Below are positions 7,388 through 16,854 of a DNA stretch of 31,103 bases, one piece after another (the stretch's first letter is position 1; every line of letters starts with the position of its first letter). Under the pieces are notes generated by a model. The model had not been told where the DNA came from, ran no database searches, and was given only the letters and a program-made list of their open reading frames with translations. This stretch comes from DATAMF01 sp964472565 (lineage in GTDB: Bacteria; Chloroflexota; Anaerolineae; Aggregatilineales; Aggregatilineaceae), in assembly GCA_964472565.1 (NCBI GenBank), contig CAYYNB010000062.1, positions 1-31,103 of the forward strand, in the 5' to 3' direction. The position numbers and the translations under genes were made by a program.

Positions 7388-9532
7388 TTATTCTTCACTT
7401 AGCGTTTCGTTGACGTAATCCACCAACGCCTGACGATCCAGGTTCGCTTTTTCGAACAGCGAGATGATCTTCCCCAGCAACTGCTCGCGTTCGGCGGCAC
7501 GAATATCTTTAGCCGTCAAAACCACCACAGGAATCTGCCGTGTGGTTTCATCGTTTTTCAGACGCTCGACCAGCACTTCGCCCGGTGTGTCCGGTAATAA
7601 CAAGTCTACCACCACTAGCGCGGGTTGGATTTGTTTAACTTTCTGAAAACCCGTTTCGCCGGAATACGCTTCATGCACCTGATACCGCCCCGTCGCTTCC
7701 AGCAGACGGCGGATCAGCCGGGCATCACGCCGGTCATCATCAATCACCACAATATCGCGCTGGTGGGCGGGGGACGGCGGGGCCTGGTTGATCACCTGCT
7801 TGGACGTGGTGACAACCTGCCCTTCACTGGCCTCAACCAGTTCTTTGGGTGAATCCGACAAATCACCGCCCAGCGTTTTGACGACATGTTCCACCAGTTC
7901 GCGCGTGTTAAAGCTGCCCTTCTGCCACAGCGACTCGGCGCGACCTTCCAGCCGCGAACGGTCAGCCGGGGTCAGTGTTTTGGCCGACACCACCACCACC
8001 GGAATGTGTGACACCTCGGCATCGGTTTTGAACGCCTCCAACATGGTGAAGCCATCCAGGTCCGGCATCGTCAGGTCCATAATAACCAGATCAGGCTTCC
8101 GCTGCCGCACCAAATCGAGTCCGTCAAGCGGGTTGTTCACTTCAAAAATGCGATAATTTTTGTGTGCTTGCAGCAGCCGGCGGATCAGGCGGCTGTCTTG
8201 CGGATTATCATCGATCACAACCACAGTGGTAACCTGCTCATCCAGGCGTTCGAGCGCCGCGCCCAGTCCTTCCTCAAGCTGCGTGTGGTTGACCGTCGTA
8301 TCGCCTTCGCCAAATTGCAGGTCAAGCACATACTGTTCTTCCAGAATATGCTTTTCCGCCGGGAAGGTATGGCCGGAGCAGTTCACCACCGCGATTTCAT
8401 CATGTCCAATGGTCCCGTCCGCAATGAGCTTTTCCAGCCCGGCAAACGCCACCGACGCGGCGGGTTCCATGCTGTACCCTTCAACCCGTGCCAACCGGCG
8501 CATCGCGCGGAACGCCTCACCATCAGACACCGCGAGCATCGTGCCGCCGTTTTCCTGGCAGGCCGCTCGCAAATACTGGTAGGCGCGCCCCGGTTCTCCG
8601 GTTGCCAGCACCGCAATACGGGTGCGGGGCACCACGGTATCGGCCTTTTCCAGGTTAAAGCGCCACGCCGTGACCATCGGCGCGCAGCCTTCCGCCTGGA
8701 TCACCGCCAGCTTAGGCATTTTATCGATCAGCCCCATCTGGTGCAGTTCTCTGAAGCCCTTCCAGACACCCAATGGACCAATACCGCCGCTCACCGCCTG
8801 GATATACCAGTCCGGCGCACGCCAGCGCCCATCACCGAGCGGTTCCAGCTTGGCAAGCTGTTCCGCAATTTCAAACGCAATGGTTTTGAAGGCTTCTTTA
8901 CCAGGAATCGCATTCGCCCCGGTATCATAATAAAGATTCCGCCGCGCGGCGAAGTCCTGGGCTACTTTTTTGGCTTGATCATAGGTCCCCGTGATCTTCA
9001 CCACTTCGGCCCCATACAGCGCGAGTTCGCGTAGTTTTTCAGAAGGAACCGTGCTGGTCAGGAAAATCCACAGCCGAATCCCGGCGCGGGCGCAAAAGGC
9101 AGCATAAGCGGCGGCCTTGTTGCCCGTCGAGGCCATCACACACTCGTTGATCCCGCGATGTTTGAGGTACGAAATCGTAACCGATCCCTGGCGATCTTTA
9201 AAGCTCGCCGTCGGAGATTGGCGTTCATCCTTGATATACAAACGGGGGTGTTCCAGCTCATGGGCCAGTCCCAATGAGCGCATCAGTGGGGACCACCCCT
9301 CCCCCATCGAAATAATCGACTCCGTATCGGTCACGGGCAGCAGTTCTTCATAACGCCAGATACTATTGGTCCGCTCCGCCAGCCCCAACTTCCATACCGG
9401 GGTCACCTGATCGTAGTCATAGCGTGCATCGAGCCACACCGAGCCGCATTTCGAACAGGCGACAGGCAGCGGATCATAAGGCATGCTGGTGCCACAATCC
9501 ATACAAACAATGTCTTGAATCCGTGAAGGCAT
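7388..9532 (-). CDS. Threonine-synthase-like PLP enzyme fused to two receiver domains
   Basis: A 714-residue fusion. Residues 10-29 form a zinc-ribbon-like CxxC...CxxC (C10, C13, C26, C29), as in some archaeal-type threonine synthases and cysteate synthase. Residues ~45-400 are a fold-type II PLP enzyme: PLP lysine K112 in SPTASFKDR, ASTGN at 134-138, VSGGIGPLGVWKGF at 247-260 and NCSGHTF at 384-390. Receiver 1 (about 435-553) has D486, S516 and K538. Receiver 2 (about 592-711) has D643, T673 and K695. A polar linker (about 555-590) separates them. ThrC converts O-phosphohomoserine to threonine; whether that is the substrate here is unknown. The ATG has AAGGA upstream. The gene lies between the giant kinase and a stand-alone receiver, so phosphorelay control of the enzyme is plausible. 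All core residues are present and there is no frameshift. I know of no characterised protein with this architecture. Confidence 0.9.
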   Translation of the reverse strand: MPSRIQDIVCMDCGTSMPYDPLPVACSKCGSVWLDARYDYDQVTPVWKLGLAERTNSIWRYEELLPVTDTESIISMGEGWSPLMRSLGLAHELEHPRLYIKDERQSPTASFKDRQGSVTISYLKHRGINECVMASTGNKAAAYAAFCARAGIRLWIFLTSTVPSEKLRELALYGAEVVKITGTYDQAKKVAQDFAARRNLYYDTGANAIPGKEAFKTIAFEIAEQLAKLEPLGDGRWRAPDWYIQAVSGGIGPLGVWKGFRELHQMGLIDKMPKLAVIQAEGCAPMVTAWRFNLEKADTVVPRTRIAVLATGEPGRAYQYLRAACQENGGTMLAVSDGEAFRAMRRLARVEGYSMEPAASVAFAGLEKLIADGTIGHDEIAVVNCSGHTFPAEKHILEEQYVLDLQFGEGDTTVNHTQLEEGLGAALERLDEQVTTVVVIDDNPQDSRLIRRLLQAHKNYRIFEVNNPLDGLDLVRQRKPDLVIMDLTMPDLDGFTMLEAFKTDAEVSHIPVVVVSAKTLTPADRSRLEGRAESLWQKGSFNTRELVEHVVKTLGGDLSDSPKELVEASEGQVVTTSKQVINQAPPSPAHQRDIVVIDDDRRDARLIRRLLEATGRYQVHEAYSGETGFQKVKQIQPALVVVDLLLPDTPGEVLVERLKNDETTRQIPVVVLTAKDIRAAEREQLLGKIISLFEKANLDRQALVDYVNETLSEE

Positions 9533-9600
9533 TCGTTATGTCCTTAAAATCCCGAAGACCATCTTCCCTATTGTACAGCGATTGTCAATTTGATGGTAAC

Positions 9601-9627
9601 GGGCGGCGCGCGACAACGGCACCGCCC
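9601..9627. other. GC-rich hairpin between the kinase and PLP-receiver genes
   Basis: Inverted repeat GGGCGGCGC / GCACCGCCC (one mismatch, or a G-U on the minus-strand RNA) with a 9-nt loop, beginning 8 nt after the kinase stop codon. On the minus strand no T-tract follows, so full termination is unlikely; it could stabilise the long upstream mRNA end or cause partial attenuation. Confidence 0.45.
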
Positions 9628-9635
9628 GCCTTTTG

Positions 9636-12600
9636 TTATTCAGCGATTGGGATCGTAAACGCGAAGGTAGACCCAACCCCGACTTCACTTGTCACCCAGA
9701 TTTGCCCACCGTGCATCTCGATCAACTGTTTGGTGATCGACAGGCCCAGCCCCGTACCACCGACGCGGCGCGTATGCGACTGGTCAACCTGGCGGAAGCG
9801 GTCAAAGACGAGCGGCAGATTTTGTTCGCTGATCCCCACGCCAGAGTCCGTTACCCCGACTTCCATCATCCCCGGTTCGTGCTCGGATGGACGCGCGTAG
9901 ACGGTGATCGTGCCGTGTTCGGTGAACTTGATCGCGTTCGACACCAGATTATTGACGACCTGCCGTAAACGCAGCGGGTCAGCCATGATCTTCGGCAGAT
10001 CATCATCCATATCAACCACCAGTTCCACATCCTTATCCATCAGCAGAACTTTGGAGGTATTGAGCTGATCGTGAACAAACGATTTGAGTGTCACCGCTTC
10101 CCGGATCAGGTCCATCTGCCCCGCTTCGATCTTCGCGAGATCGAGAATGTCGTTAATCAGGTTAAGCAGATGTTTACCAGAGCCATGAATAGCGCCCACG
10201 TCTTCTGTCATATCGTCGGTGAGTTCCCCGTCGATGCCATCCAGCAGCACTTCCGCATAACCGATAATCGAGTTCAACGGAGTACGTAGTTCATGGCTCA
10301 TACTGGCGAGGAATTCCGTCTTCATACGGTCTACTTCACGCAGTTTTTCGGCGGTCTCAACCTGTTCAGCGTAGAGATAAGCTTTTTGCAGCGCAAGACC
10401 GGCCTGGCTGGCGACACTTTGTGCCAGCAGCATTTCGTCATGGCGGAACTCGCGCGGCCCGCGTGTGTCGCTCACGAAGATGACACCCAACGCCTCTTCC
10501 GCAACCAGGATCGGAACACCCAGCGAGGCAGTGAAGCCCATTTCCTGGATTCGCCTGTATTCTGGTGTAGTTTCGGACATAATGTCCTGCGCCATAAACA
10601 TGGTGCGGTTGAGAATGACATGTGCCGCCTGCGGATTCTCAATCAGTGGAAGCGTGGCACCGGGCATACTTTCGGAAATAGCGCCTCTGGACGCAACGCT
10701 GGTCAGCATCTGGCTTTCCGAATCGTAACTGAAGACACTCGCTTCGGGCGCATCCAACATCACCACCAAATCATCGACCACAATCTGGGCGATAGTTTCC
10801 GGTTCAAGTGTTTCAGACAAGTGCTGAGCGAGTTCATACAGATACGCTCGGCGCTGCGCTTCCGCCTGGACTTCATTGAACAGTCGGGCGTTCTGAACCG
10901 CCACCGCGACTTGCGCCGCCAGGGTGCCGAACACCACCATATCGTCTTCACTGAAGTGGTCAATTTCCGCCGATTGGGCGTCCAACACACCGATAATCTG
11001 ATCGCCGACTAACATCGGCACAGCGATTTCCGAACTGGTCAGCGGCAGCAGCGGGTTGGGCAAAAAGTCAGGCGCAGCCGCTACATCATTGACGATCACG
11101 CCGTCACGTTCACGTGCAGCACGCGCCACCAGGCTGCGTTCATTACTCATGTAGATGCCGTGTCCGGCCTCAACCATCAAGCGGCCGACCTCGCCAGCCC
11201 CCGCCGCCAGCAGCAAGCGGTTGCTAGCGGTATCCAACAGGTAGATATGCGCATGGTACAGGCCAAACCGTTCTTTCGTCAAATTCGACACACTGCGCAG
11301 CAGCAGTTCCATATCAAGTGAACTGGAGGCTTCCGCGCTCACCTCGGACACAGTCTGCATTTCCAACGCCCGGCGGCGAATTTCTTGTGTAGACAACCGA
11401 ATTTGCTGGAAGGCGCGAGCCGTCTGGACGGCAACACCCGCCTGGTTTGCAAAAGCCTGCAACCGTTCGACGCGATCCGGGGTAAAGGTGTTGGGTTCAG
11501 CGCTGTCCACATTCAGGAACCCGATAACTTCGCCTTCGGCCTGAATAGGGGCCACCGCGTGTGAGCGGATCCAGGCGGAGGATTCGTGCGCTTCCCAGGA
11601 GGCATAGCGTCTCACATCGTCGATGACCTGGGTCCGTCGTAATTCGATCAGCCGCTGCATATGGGGCGCATTGGCAATTTCAAAGACCTGCGACATCACT
11701 TCCTGTTCAAATCCACGTTCGGCATAGCCCCGGCAGGCCACAATACGCGCCAACCCTTCGTCGATCAGCATGATGTCCGCTGCATCGAACGGTATTACAC
11801 GTTCCAGGTTGTTGAGCAGCGTATTCAACACCTCGCTCAATTCCAGCTTACCACTGACTGCTGCGGCTGTGTCACGCAGCGCTTCAGCGAGAGCACGTTG
11901 TTCGCGTTCCGCCTCAAACGAGTAAGCATTTTGCACGGCGACGGCGATCTGGCCTGCCAGAGTTTCCTGCACGCGCACATCTTCCGCCGTGAAGTGATTG
12001 ACCTCATCGGATTGCACGTCCAACACACCCACCACAGCCTGACCAAGAATAAGCGGTACCGCCAGTTCAGATCGTGTTTCGGGGAGCAGCGGATTCGGCA
12101 GAAAGTCTTCCGCCTGCATAACGTTATTTTCCAGCACGCTGACACGGGTACGGGCCGCGCGAGCCACCAAACTGCGTTCATTCGACGCCAGAATACGGTG
12201 GCTCGAACCGGCCATCATCCGCCCTGCCTCACCAGCGCCTGCCGCCAGCACCAGGTAATCGCCGGTATCATCGACCAGATAAACATGGGTGTGATACAGC
12301 CCAAACGCATCTTTGGTCAGGGTTGATACCGAGAGCAGCAGATCATGCAGGTCCAGGGTGGTAGCGGCCTGCGCACTCACCTGGGCCACCGTTTCGAGTT
12401 GGACCGCGCGCTTGCGGATTTCCTCTTCCGCTGCGCTTTGTTCCGCGAACAACTGCGCATTGACCACCGCCGACGCGATCTGCCCGGCCAGGGTTTCCTG
12501 AATGTGCAGGTCATCCTCGGTGAAGAAATTCGGTTGATCCGCCTGCACGTCCAGCACCCCGATCACGCGATCACCGCTAATCAGGGGCACCGCCAGCTCG

Positions 12601-15600
12601 GACCGTGTGCGTGGCAACAAGGGGTTCGGCAGGAAGTTCGGAGCCGCTGCCACGTCGTTTTCCAGCACGCTGGTACCGGTACGGGCCGCGCGTGCCACCA
12701 GGCTGCGTTCGTTCGAGGCCACAATACGATGGCGCGATCCGACCATAGTACGTCCCACATCACCCGCGCCTGCCGCCAGAGACAGATGCTGCTCATCGGC
12801 ATCCAACAGATAGATATGGGCGTGGTATAGTCCAAATGCTTCTTTCGTCAGGTTGGACACATTCCACAGCAGCGCGTCTGGGTCCAGTGTACTCGTGACC
12901 TGCGCCGTCACCTGCGCCACCGTTTCAAGCTGGACCGCGCGCTTGCGGATTTCCTCTTCCGCTGCGCTTTGTTCCGCAAACAACCGCGCATTGACCACTG
13001 CCGACGCGATCTGCCCGGCCAGGGTTTCCTGAATCCGCCGGTCCTCTTCACTGAAGAAACTGGGTTGATCCGACTGCACGTCCAGCACCCCGATGACCCG
13101 TTCACCGCTGATCAGGGGCACCGCCAACTCGGACCGTGTTTCGGCCAGCAGCGGGTTCGGCAGAAAATCTGGAGCCGCCGCCACATCGTTTTCCGTAACG
13201 CTGGCACCGGTACGAGCCGCGCGTGCCACCAGACTGCGTTCATTCGAGGCCATAATACGATGGCCCGAATTGACCATCATCCGCCCCGCCTCGCCCGCGC
13301 CTGCCGCCAGCACCAGATATTGATTCGCCTCATCCAACAGGTAAACATGGGTATGGTACAGCCCAAACGCTTCTTTCGTCAGGTTAGACACGTTCCACAG
13401 CAGCGTTTCCAGGTCCAGGGTGCTCGTTGCCTGCGCTGTCACCTGTGCCACCGTTTCAAGCTGGACCGCGCGCTTGCGGATTTCCTCTTCTGCCTTGTAG
13501 CGTTCCGTCACATCACGCGAAATCGCCAGCACACCGATGATGTTCCCATCCATATCCGTCAGCGGCAGTTTCGTCGTGTCGAGAATGCGCAGGCTGCCAT
13601 CCCGCACCGGAGCCAGGTTGTACGGGTTGTGGATCGTCTGTCCTTCTTCAAGCACCGCCCGGTCATCGGGACGATACCCGCGAATTCCCTTCTCTGAATC
13701 CCCTTCGATCAGTTCTACCGGTGTGCCCAGATCGTAGTCATCCTTGCCCACCATTTCCGCCGGCGTCAGTTGTCCATACTCATACGCAAACACTTCGTTC
13801 GCCACCATATACCGGAAGTCGCGGTCCTTCACGTAAATCCAGTCCGGCGAGGTGTTGATAATCGAGTTCATCAACCGCTGGGCGCGTTCAGTTTCGTCGA
13901 ACGCCTGCGCGTTGACCACTGCCGACGCGATCTGCCCGGCCAGGGTTTCCTGAATCCGCTGGTCCTCTTCACTGAAGAAACTGGGGTGATCCGACTGCAC
14001 GTCGAGCACCCCGATCACGCGATCACTGCTGATCAGAGGTACCGCCAGCTCGGACCGCGTTTGAGGAAGCAGCGGGTTCGGCAGAAAGTCCGAGGCCGCC
14101 GTCACGTCGTTTTCCATTACACTGGTCCGGGTACGGGCTGCGCGAGCCACCAGGCTGCGTTCGTTCGAGGCTAGAATCCCGTGCCCCGCGCCCACCATCA
14201 ACCGCCCGGCGTCACCCGCCCCAGCCGCCAACCGGAGGTAGCCGCTTGTTTCATCCAACAAGTAGATATGCGCATGGTACAGCCCAAACGCCTCTTTCGT
14301 CAGGTCCGACACATTCCACAGCAGCGCGCCCAGGTCCAGCGTGCTGGTCGCCTGCGCTGTCACCTGCGCCACCGTTTCCAATTCCACAGCACGCCGTTGC
14401 GTCTGTTCAAACAGACGGTGTGTTTGCATCGCCACTGCGGCCTGCGTGACCAGCGATTGATAGGGGGCGATCTCTTGTTCGGTAAAGTGTCGAGTCTCTT
14501 TCGTCGTTTCGAGCAGCAGCCAGCCCGCTAATTCCTCACCCGTCGTGATGGGCAGAATAGCCGCTGATCGTACGCCCAGGTGCTTGAATACGGCCTGCGT
14601 TCGCGGATCGACCCGATTTTCATCCACGTTATTAAAGTCACTGATGACCAAACTCTCTGTCGGCCCCAGCTTGCCCAGAATAGGCATTTCGCGGGCGCTG
14701 AACCGGTTGCCCAGGAAATTCTTTTCCTGTCCATTCCGATCCCATACCGCCACCACTTCGGCCACAAGATTACCATCGGCTTTCCGATCCTGAAGCAGCC
14801 CGACCACCAGCCGGTCCAATCCTTCGGTGGGCAGGTTTTGAATCAGACTATCAATAACTTCCTGTTCCGATTTTGTGGAGCCAATCGCATTGCTGGCCCG
14901 GTACAGCAGTTCGGTTTCAGACAGCGCGTCTTGCGTCTCATCAAAAGCGCGGAACTGATCGACGGCCAGCGCAATACGTTCCGCCACGCTTTCTACCAGT
15001 GCCCGCTCATCAGTGCCTAACGTCTGCTGGCTCCCGATCACAATATCGCCAATCGACTGCCCGCGTAGATAAATCGCCTGCTGAAGCGAGCCTTCTGTCC
15101 CGTGTCCATTCCCACTATCCGCCGGAATGTGTTCAACTGGGCGCACATTCTGCAAATCATAGGTATAGGCAACGGTCTGCCCCTCACCGATCCGGCCCAG
15201 ATAACTTTCCCAACTTTCACGCGTCAGGCGGCGGTTAATCCGGTCTGCACGTTCAACCGCCATACGTGTTTCCTGATACGCCTGGGCCGCGTTCAAAGAC
15301 GCCGCTAACTGGCTCGCCATCGCTTCGAAAACGGGTGTATTGTCAGCGTTAAACGTGCCCGGTTTTTCCGCCTGCATGTCCACGACGCCCAGAATTTCAC
15401 CTCCCGCGCGCAGCGGAATAGCTAACTCAGATCGCGTCAGCGGCAGCAATGGGTTGGGCAGGTGAATACCACTTTGCTCTGTATCGCTCACCAAAACGGA
15501 CTGCTGGTTTTTGATAGCGGAACCGACAATCGACGTTAATTTCAAATCAATCCGGTGCTTCAAGGCCAGCAACTGCCGCCCGACATCGCCGGTACCGGCT

Positions 15601-16829
15601 GTCAATATGGCGTGCTGTTTGATGTCGTCCAGCAAATACACCTGAACATAATACAGGTTGAAACGTTCACGAATAAAGTCTGCCACGCGCGGCAGCAGGT
15701 CTTCCCGCTGATAAAGTTCGGTGGTCAGGTTGCCCACTTCGAGCGTCAGGAAAACGTCGAGAGTGCGTTCCTGCACACGCCCTTCCATCTCTTCCAGCGA
15801 TTGCTGAAGCTGGCCCGTCATATCATTGAACGCCTCGGCCAGCACCCCAATTTCGTCGCGGCGAACCACCTCCGCCCGGCGCGACAGATCGCCTTGACGC
15901 ACGGCGCGAGCCGTCTCAACCAGATGCTGAATGGGCCGGATAATCCAGTTCACCGCACCCAGCGCGCTGACAATGGTCACGAACAAAGCAATCAGCAGCG
16001 CCACCCCAATGATGATCAGGGTATCGCGTGCGAGCCGTAACGCATCCGAAACCGGGCGTTCCGCTACAACCGTGAACTGCTGCTGGCCGACGGCGAAGGT
16101 ATCCGTCGCCAGAATAACATCGTTCCCATTCAATCCCTCATGACTTCCATCTTCAGACGGAACCGAAAAATTGGTTCCACTCAAGGGGACCGAGGGATTC
16201 TGATGCGCGACAACCCGCCCCGTACTGTCTACAATGTAGACACTTTCATTGGCCTGAAGATCCATCCCCGCGATCAAATCCCAAACCGTTTTGAGGCGGA
16301 AATCTGCGATCAGCACCTGGCTGGCATCCCCCGTCCGAGGGTCAATGAACGGCAGCCCAATCGTCATAACCGGCTCACGTGTCTGGGTTTCGATACGCAC
16401 CGGGCTGTAATATGGTTTACCGGTGGTCAGAGGAATCTGAACCTGATCAGTATCCGTCATAACCTGGTTAGGGCCAACGATTTCATACTGTGACTGGTAA
16501 GCCAGCACATTTCCCTGGGCATCGATCAAAATGAGACGGGTATAAACATCGGTCTGTGACAACAGATTGGCCAGTGTTTGAATCTGATCGTCCTGGCTCA
16601 TACCCCCCAGGCCATGAACTTTACCAATCAGGCTCAGTTCAGCGTTACGGCTTTCAATGAATTCATCCGTCACCGAACTAACGCGTTGGGCCACAGCCTG
16701 TTCGAGATCAATTGACTGGTTTTCCTGCACAGTATAAATACGCCAGGTAAGCAGCCCGCCAACCAGCAGAAGGGGAATCACAGCCAGAGCAATCAGAATT
16801 AATGCGATACGAGTTCGCAGGCTGTTCAT
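9636..16829 (-). CDS. Giant Cache-HAMP-multi-GAF-PAS sensor histidine kinase
   Basis: A 2397-residue membrane sensor kinase. Order: TM1 (about 8-30), extracytoplasmic double-Cache-type region (about 35-262), TM2 (about 266-290), HAMP (about 291-345), GAF1 (about 360-530), a degenerate GAF (about 535-640), GAF3 (about 650-810), GAF4 (about 815-978), PAS (about 980-1110), GAF5-7 (1114-1290, 1291-1467, 1468-1644), GAF8 (about 1650-1815), GAF9 (about 1820-1990), GAF10 (about 1995-2160), HisKA and HATPase_c. The phosphoacceptor is H2179 in SHELRTPLNS; the N box is NLVSNAIKFT, then DSGVGIS and GGTGLGLSITK. GAF4-7 and 9 share NPLLPxTRSELAVPL and SNERSLVARAAR cores. There is no fused receiver, so phosphate must pass to separate receivers, two genes of which follow directly. 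The ATG has AAGGAG 8 nt upstream. Typical hybrid kinases are 600-1200 residues; this is about twice that. Confidence 0.95.
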   Translation of the reverse strand: MNSLRTRIALILIALAVIPLLLVGGLLTWRIYTVQENQSIDLEQAVAQRVSSVTDEFIESRNAELSLIGKVHGLGGMSQDDQIQTLANLLSQTDVYTRLILIDAQGNVLAYQSQYEIVGPNQVMTDTDQVQIPLTTGKPYYSPVRIETQTREPVMTIGLPFIDPRTGDASQVLIADFRLKTVWDLIAGMDLQANESVYIVDSTGRVVAHQNPSVPLSGTNFSVPSEDGSHEGLNGNDVILATDTFAVGQQQFTVVAERPVSDALRLARDTLIIIGVALLIALFVTIVSALGAVNWIIRPIQHLVETARAVRQGDLSRRAEVVRRDEIGVLAEAFNDMTGQLQQSLEEMEGRVQERTLDVFLTLEVGNLTTELYQREDLLPRVADFIRERFNLYYVQVYLLDDIKQHAILTAGTGDVGRQLLALKHRIDLKLTSIVGSAIKNQQSVLVSDTEQSGIHLPNPLLPLTRSELAIPLRAGGEILGVVDMQAEKPGTFNADNTPVFEAMASQLAASLNAAQAYQETRMAVERADRINRRLTRESWESYLGRIGEGQTVAYTYDLQNVRPVEHIPADSGNGHGTEGSLQQAIYLRGQSIGDIVIGSQQTLGTDERALVESVAERIALAVDQFRAFDETQDALSETELLYRASNAIGSTKSEQEVIDSLIQNLPTEGLDRLVVGLLQDRKADGNLVAEVVAVWDRNGQEKNFLGNRFSAREMPILGKLGPTESLVISDFNNVDENRVDPRTQAVFKHLGVRSAAILPITTGEELAGWLLLETTKETRHFTEQEIAPYQSLVTQAAVAMQTHRLFEQTQRRAVELETVAQVTAQATSTLDLGALLWNVSDLTKEAFGLYHAHIYLLDETSGYLRLAAGAGDAGRLMVGAGHGILASNERSLVARAARTRTSVMENDVTAASDFLPNPLLPQTRSELAVPLISSDRVIGVLDVQSDHPSFFSEEDQRIQETLAGQIASAVVNAQAFDETERAQRLMNSIINTSPDWIYVKDRDFRYMVANEVFAYEYGQLTPAEMVGKDDYDLGTPVELIEGDSEKGIRGYRPDDRAVLEEGQTIHNPYNLAPVRDGSLRILDTTKLPLTDMDGNIIGVLAISRDVTERYKAEEEIRKRAVQLETVAQVTAQATSTLDLETLLWNVSNLTKEAFGLYHTHVYLLDEANQYLVLAAGAGEAGRMMVNSGHRIMASNERSLVARAARTGASVTENDVAAAPDFLPNPLLAETRSELAVPLISGERVIGVLDVQSDQPSFFSEEDRRIQETLAGQIASAVVNARLFAEQSAAEEEIRKRAVQLETVAQVTAQVTSTLDPDALLWNVSNLTKEAFGLYHAHIYLLDADEQHLSLAAGAGDVGRTMVGSRHRIVASNERSLVARAARTGTSVLENDVAAAPNFLPNPLLPRTRSELAVPLISGDRVIGVLDVQADQPNFFTEDDLHIQETLAGQIASAVVNAQLFAEQSAAEEEIRKRAVQLETVAQVSAQAATTLDLHDLLLSVSTLTKDAFGLYHTHVYLVDDTGDYLVLAAGAGEAGRMMAGSSHRILASNERSLVARAARTRVSVLENNVMQAEDFLPNPLLPETRSELAVPLILGQAVVGVLDVQSDEVNHFTAEDVRVQETLAGQIAVAVQNAYSFEAEREQRALAEALRDTAAAVSGKLELSEVLNTLLNNLERVIPFDAADIMLIDEGLARIVACRGYAERGFEQEVMSQVFEIANAPHMQRLIELRRTQVIDDVRRYASWEAHESSAWIRSHAVAPIQAEGEVIGFLNVDSAEPNTFTPDRVERLQAFANQAGVAVQTARAFQQIRLSTQEIRRRALEMQTVSEVSAEASSSLDMELLLRSVSNLTKERFGLYHAHIYLLDTASNRLLLAAGAGEVGRLMVEAGHGIYMSNERSLVARAARERDGVIVNDVAAAPDFLPNPLLPLTSSEIAVPMLVGDQIIGVLDAQSAEIDHFSEDDMVVFGTLAAQVAVAVQNARLFNEVQAEAQRRAYLYELAQHLSETLEPETIAQIVVDDLVVMLDAPEASVFSYDSESQMLTSVASRGAISESMPGATLPLIENPQAAHVILNRTMFMAQDIMSETTPEYRRIQEMGFTASLGVPILVAEEALGVIFVSDTRGPREFRHDEMLLAQSVASQAGLALQKAYLYAEQVETAEKLREVDRMKTEFLASMSHELRTPLNSIIGYAEVLLDGIDGELTDDMTEDVGAIHGSGKHLLNLINDILDLAKIEAGQMDLIREAVTLKSFVHDQLNTSKVLLMDKDVELVVDMDDDLPKIMADPLRLRQVVNNLVSNAIKFTEHGTITVYARPSEHEPGMMEVGVTDSGVGISEQNLPLVFDRFRQVDQSHTRRVGGTGLGLSITKQLIEMHGGQIWVTSEVGVGSTFAFTIPIAE
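11898..13490. repeat. Three tandem 531-bp intragenic repeats encoding GAF modules
   Basis: Units 11898-12428, 12429-12959 and 12960-13490 are each exactly 531 bp (177 codons) and encode successive GAF modules of the giant kinase. An identical 29-bp string beginning TGGACCGCGCGCTTGCGG occurs at 12400, 12931 and 13462, and long stretches elsewhere in the units are nearly identical. A fourth close copy lies at about 13900-14420, separated by a 390-bp PAS insertion, and a fifth, more diverged, at about 10860-11390. Confidence 0.9.
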
Positions 16830-16854
16830 GAAACGACTCCTTCATTGCAGAGAG

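Noticed and set aside
8162..9034. 290-codon plus-strand frame opposite the PLP-receiver fusion
   Set aside because: Antisense shadow with His/Arg-rich composition; no domain features.
11898..14420. Possible CRISPR-like or satellite array
   Set aside because: The 531-bp repeats are in-frame GAF-coding units, not short repeats with unique spacers.
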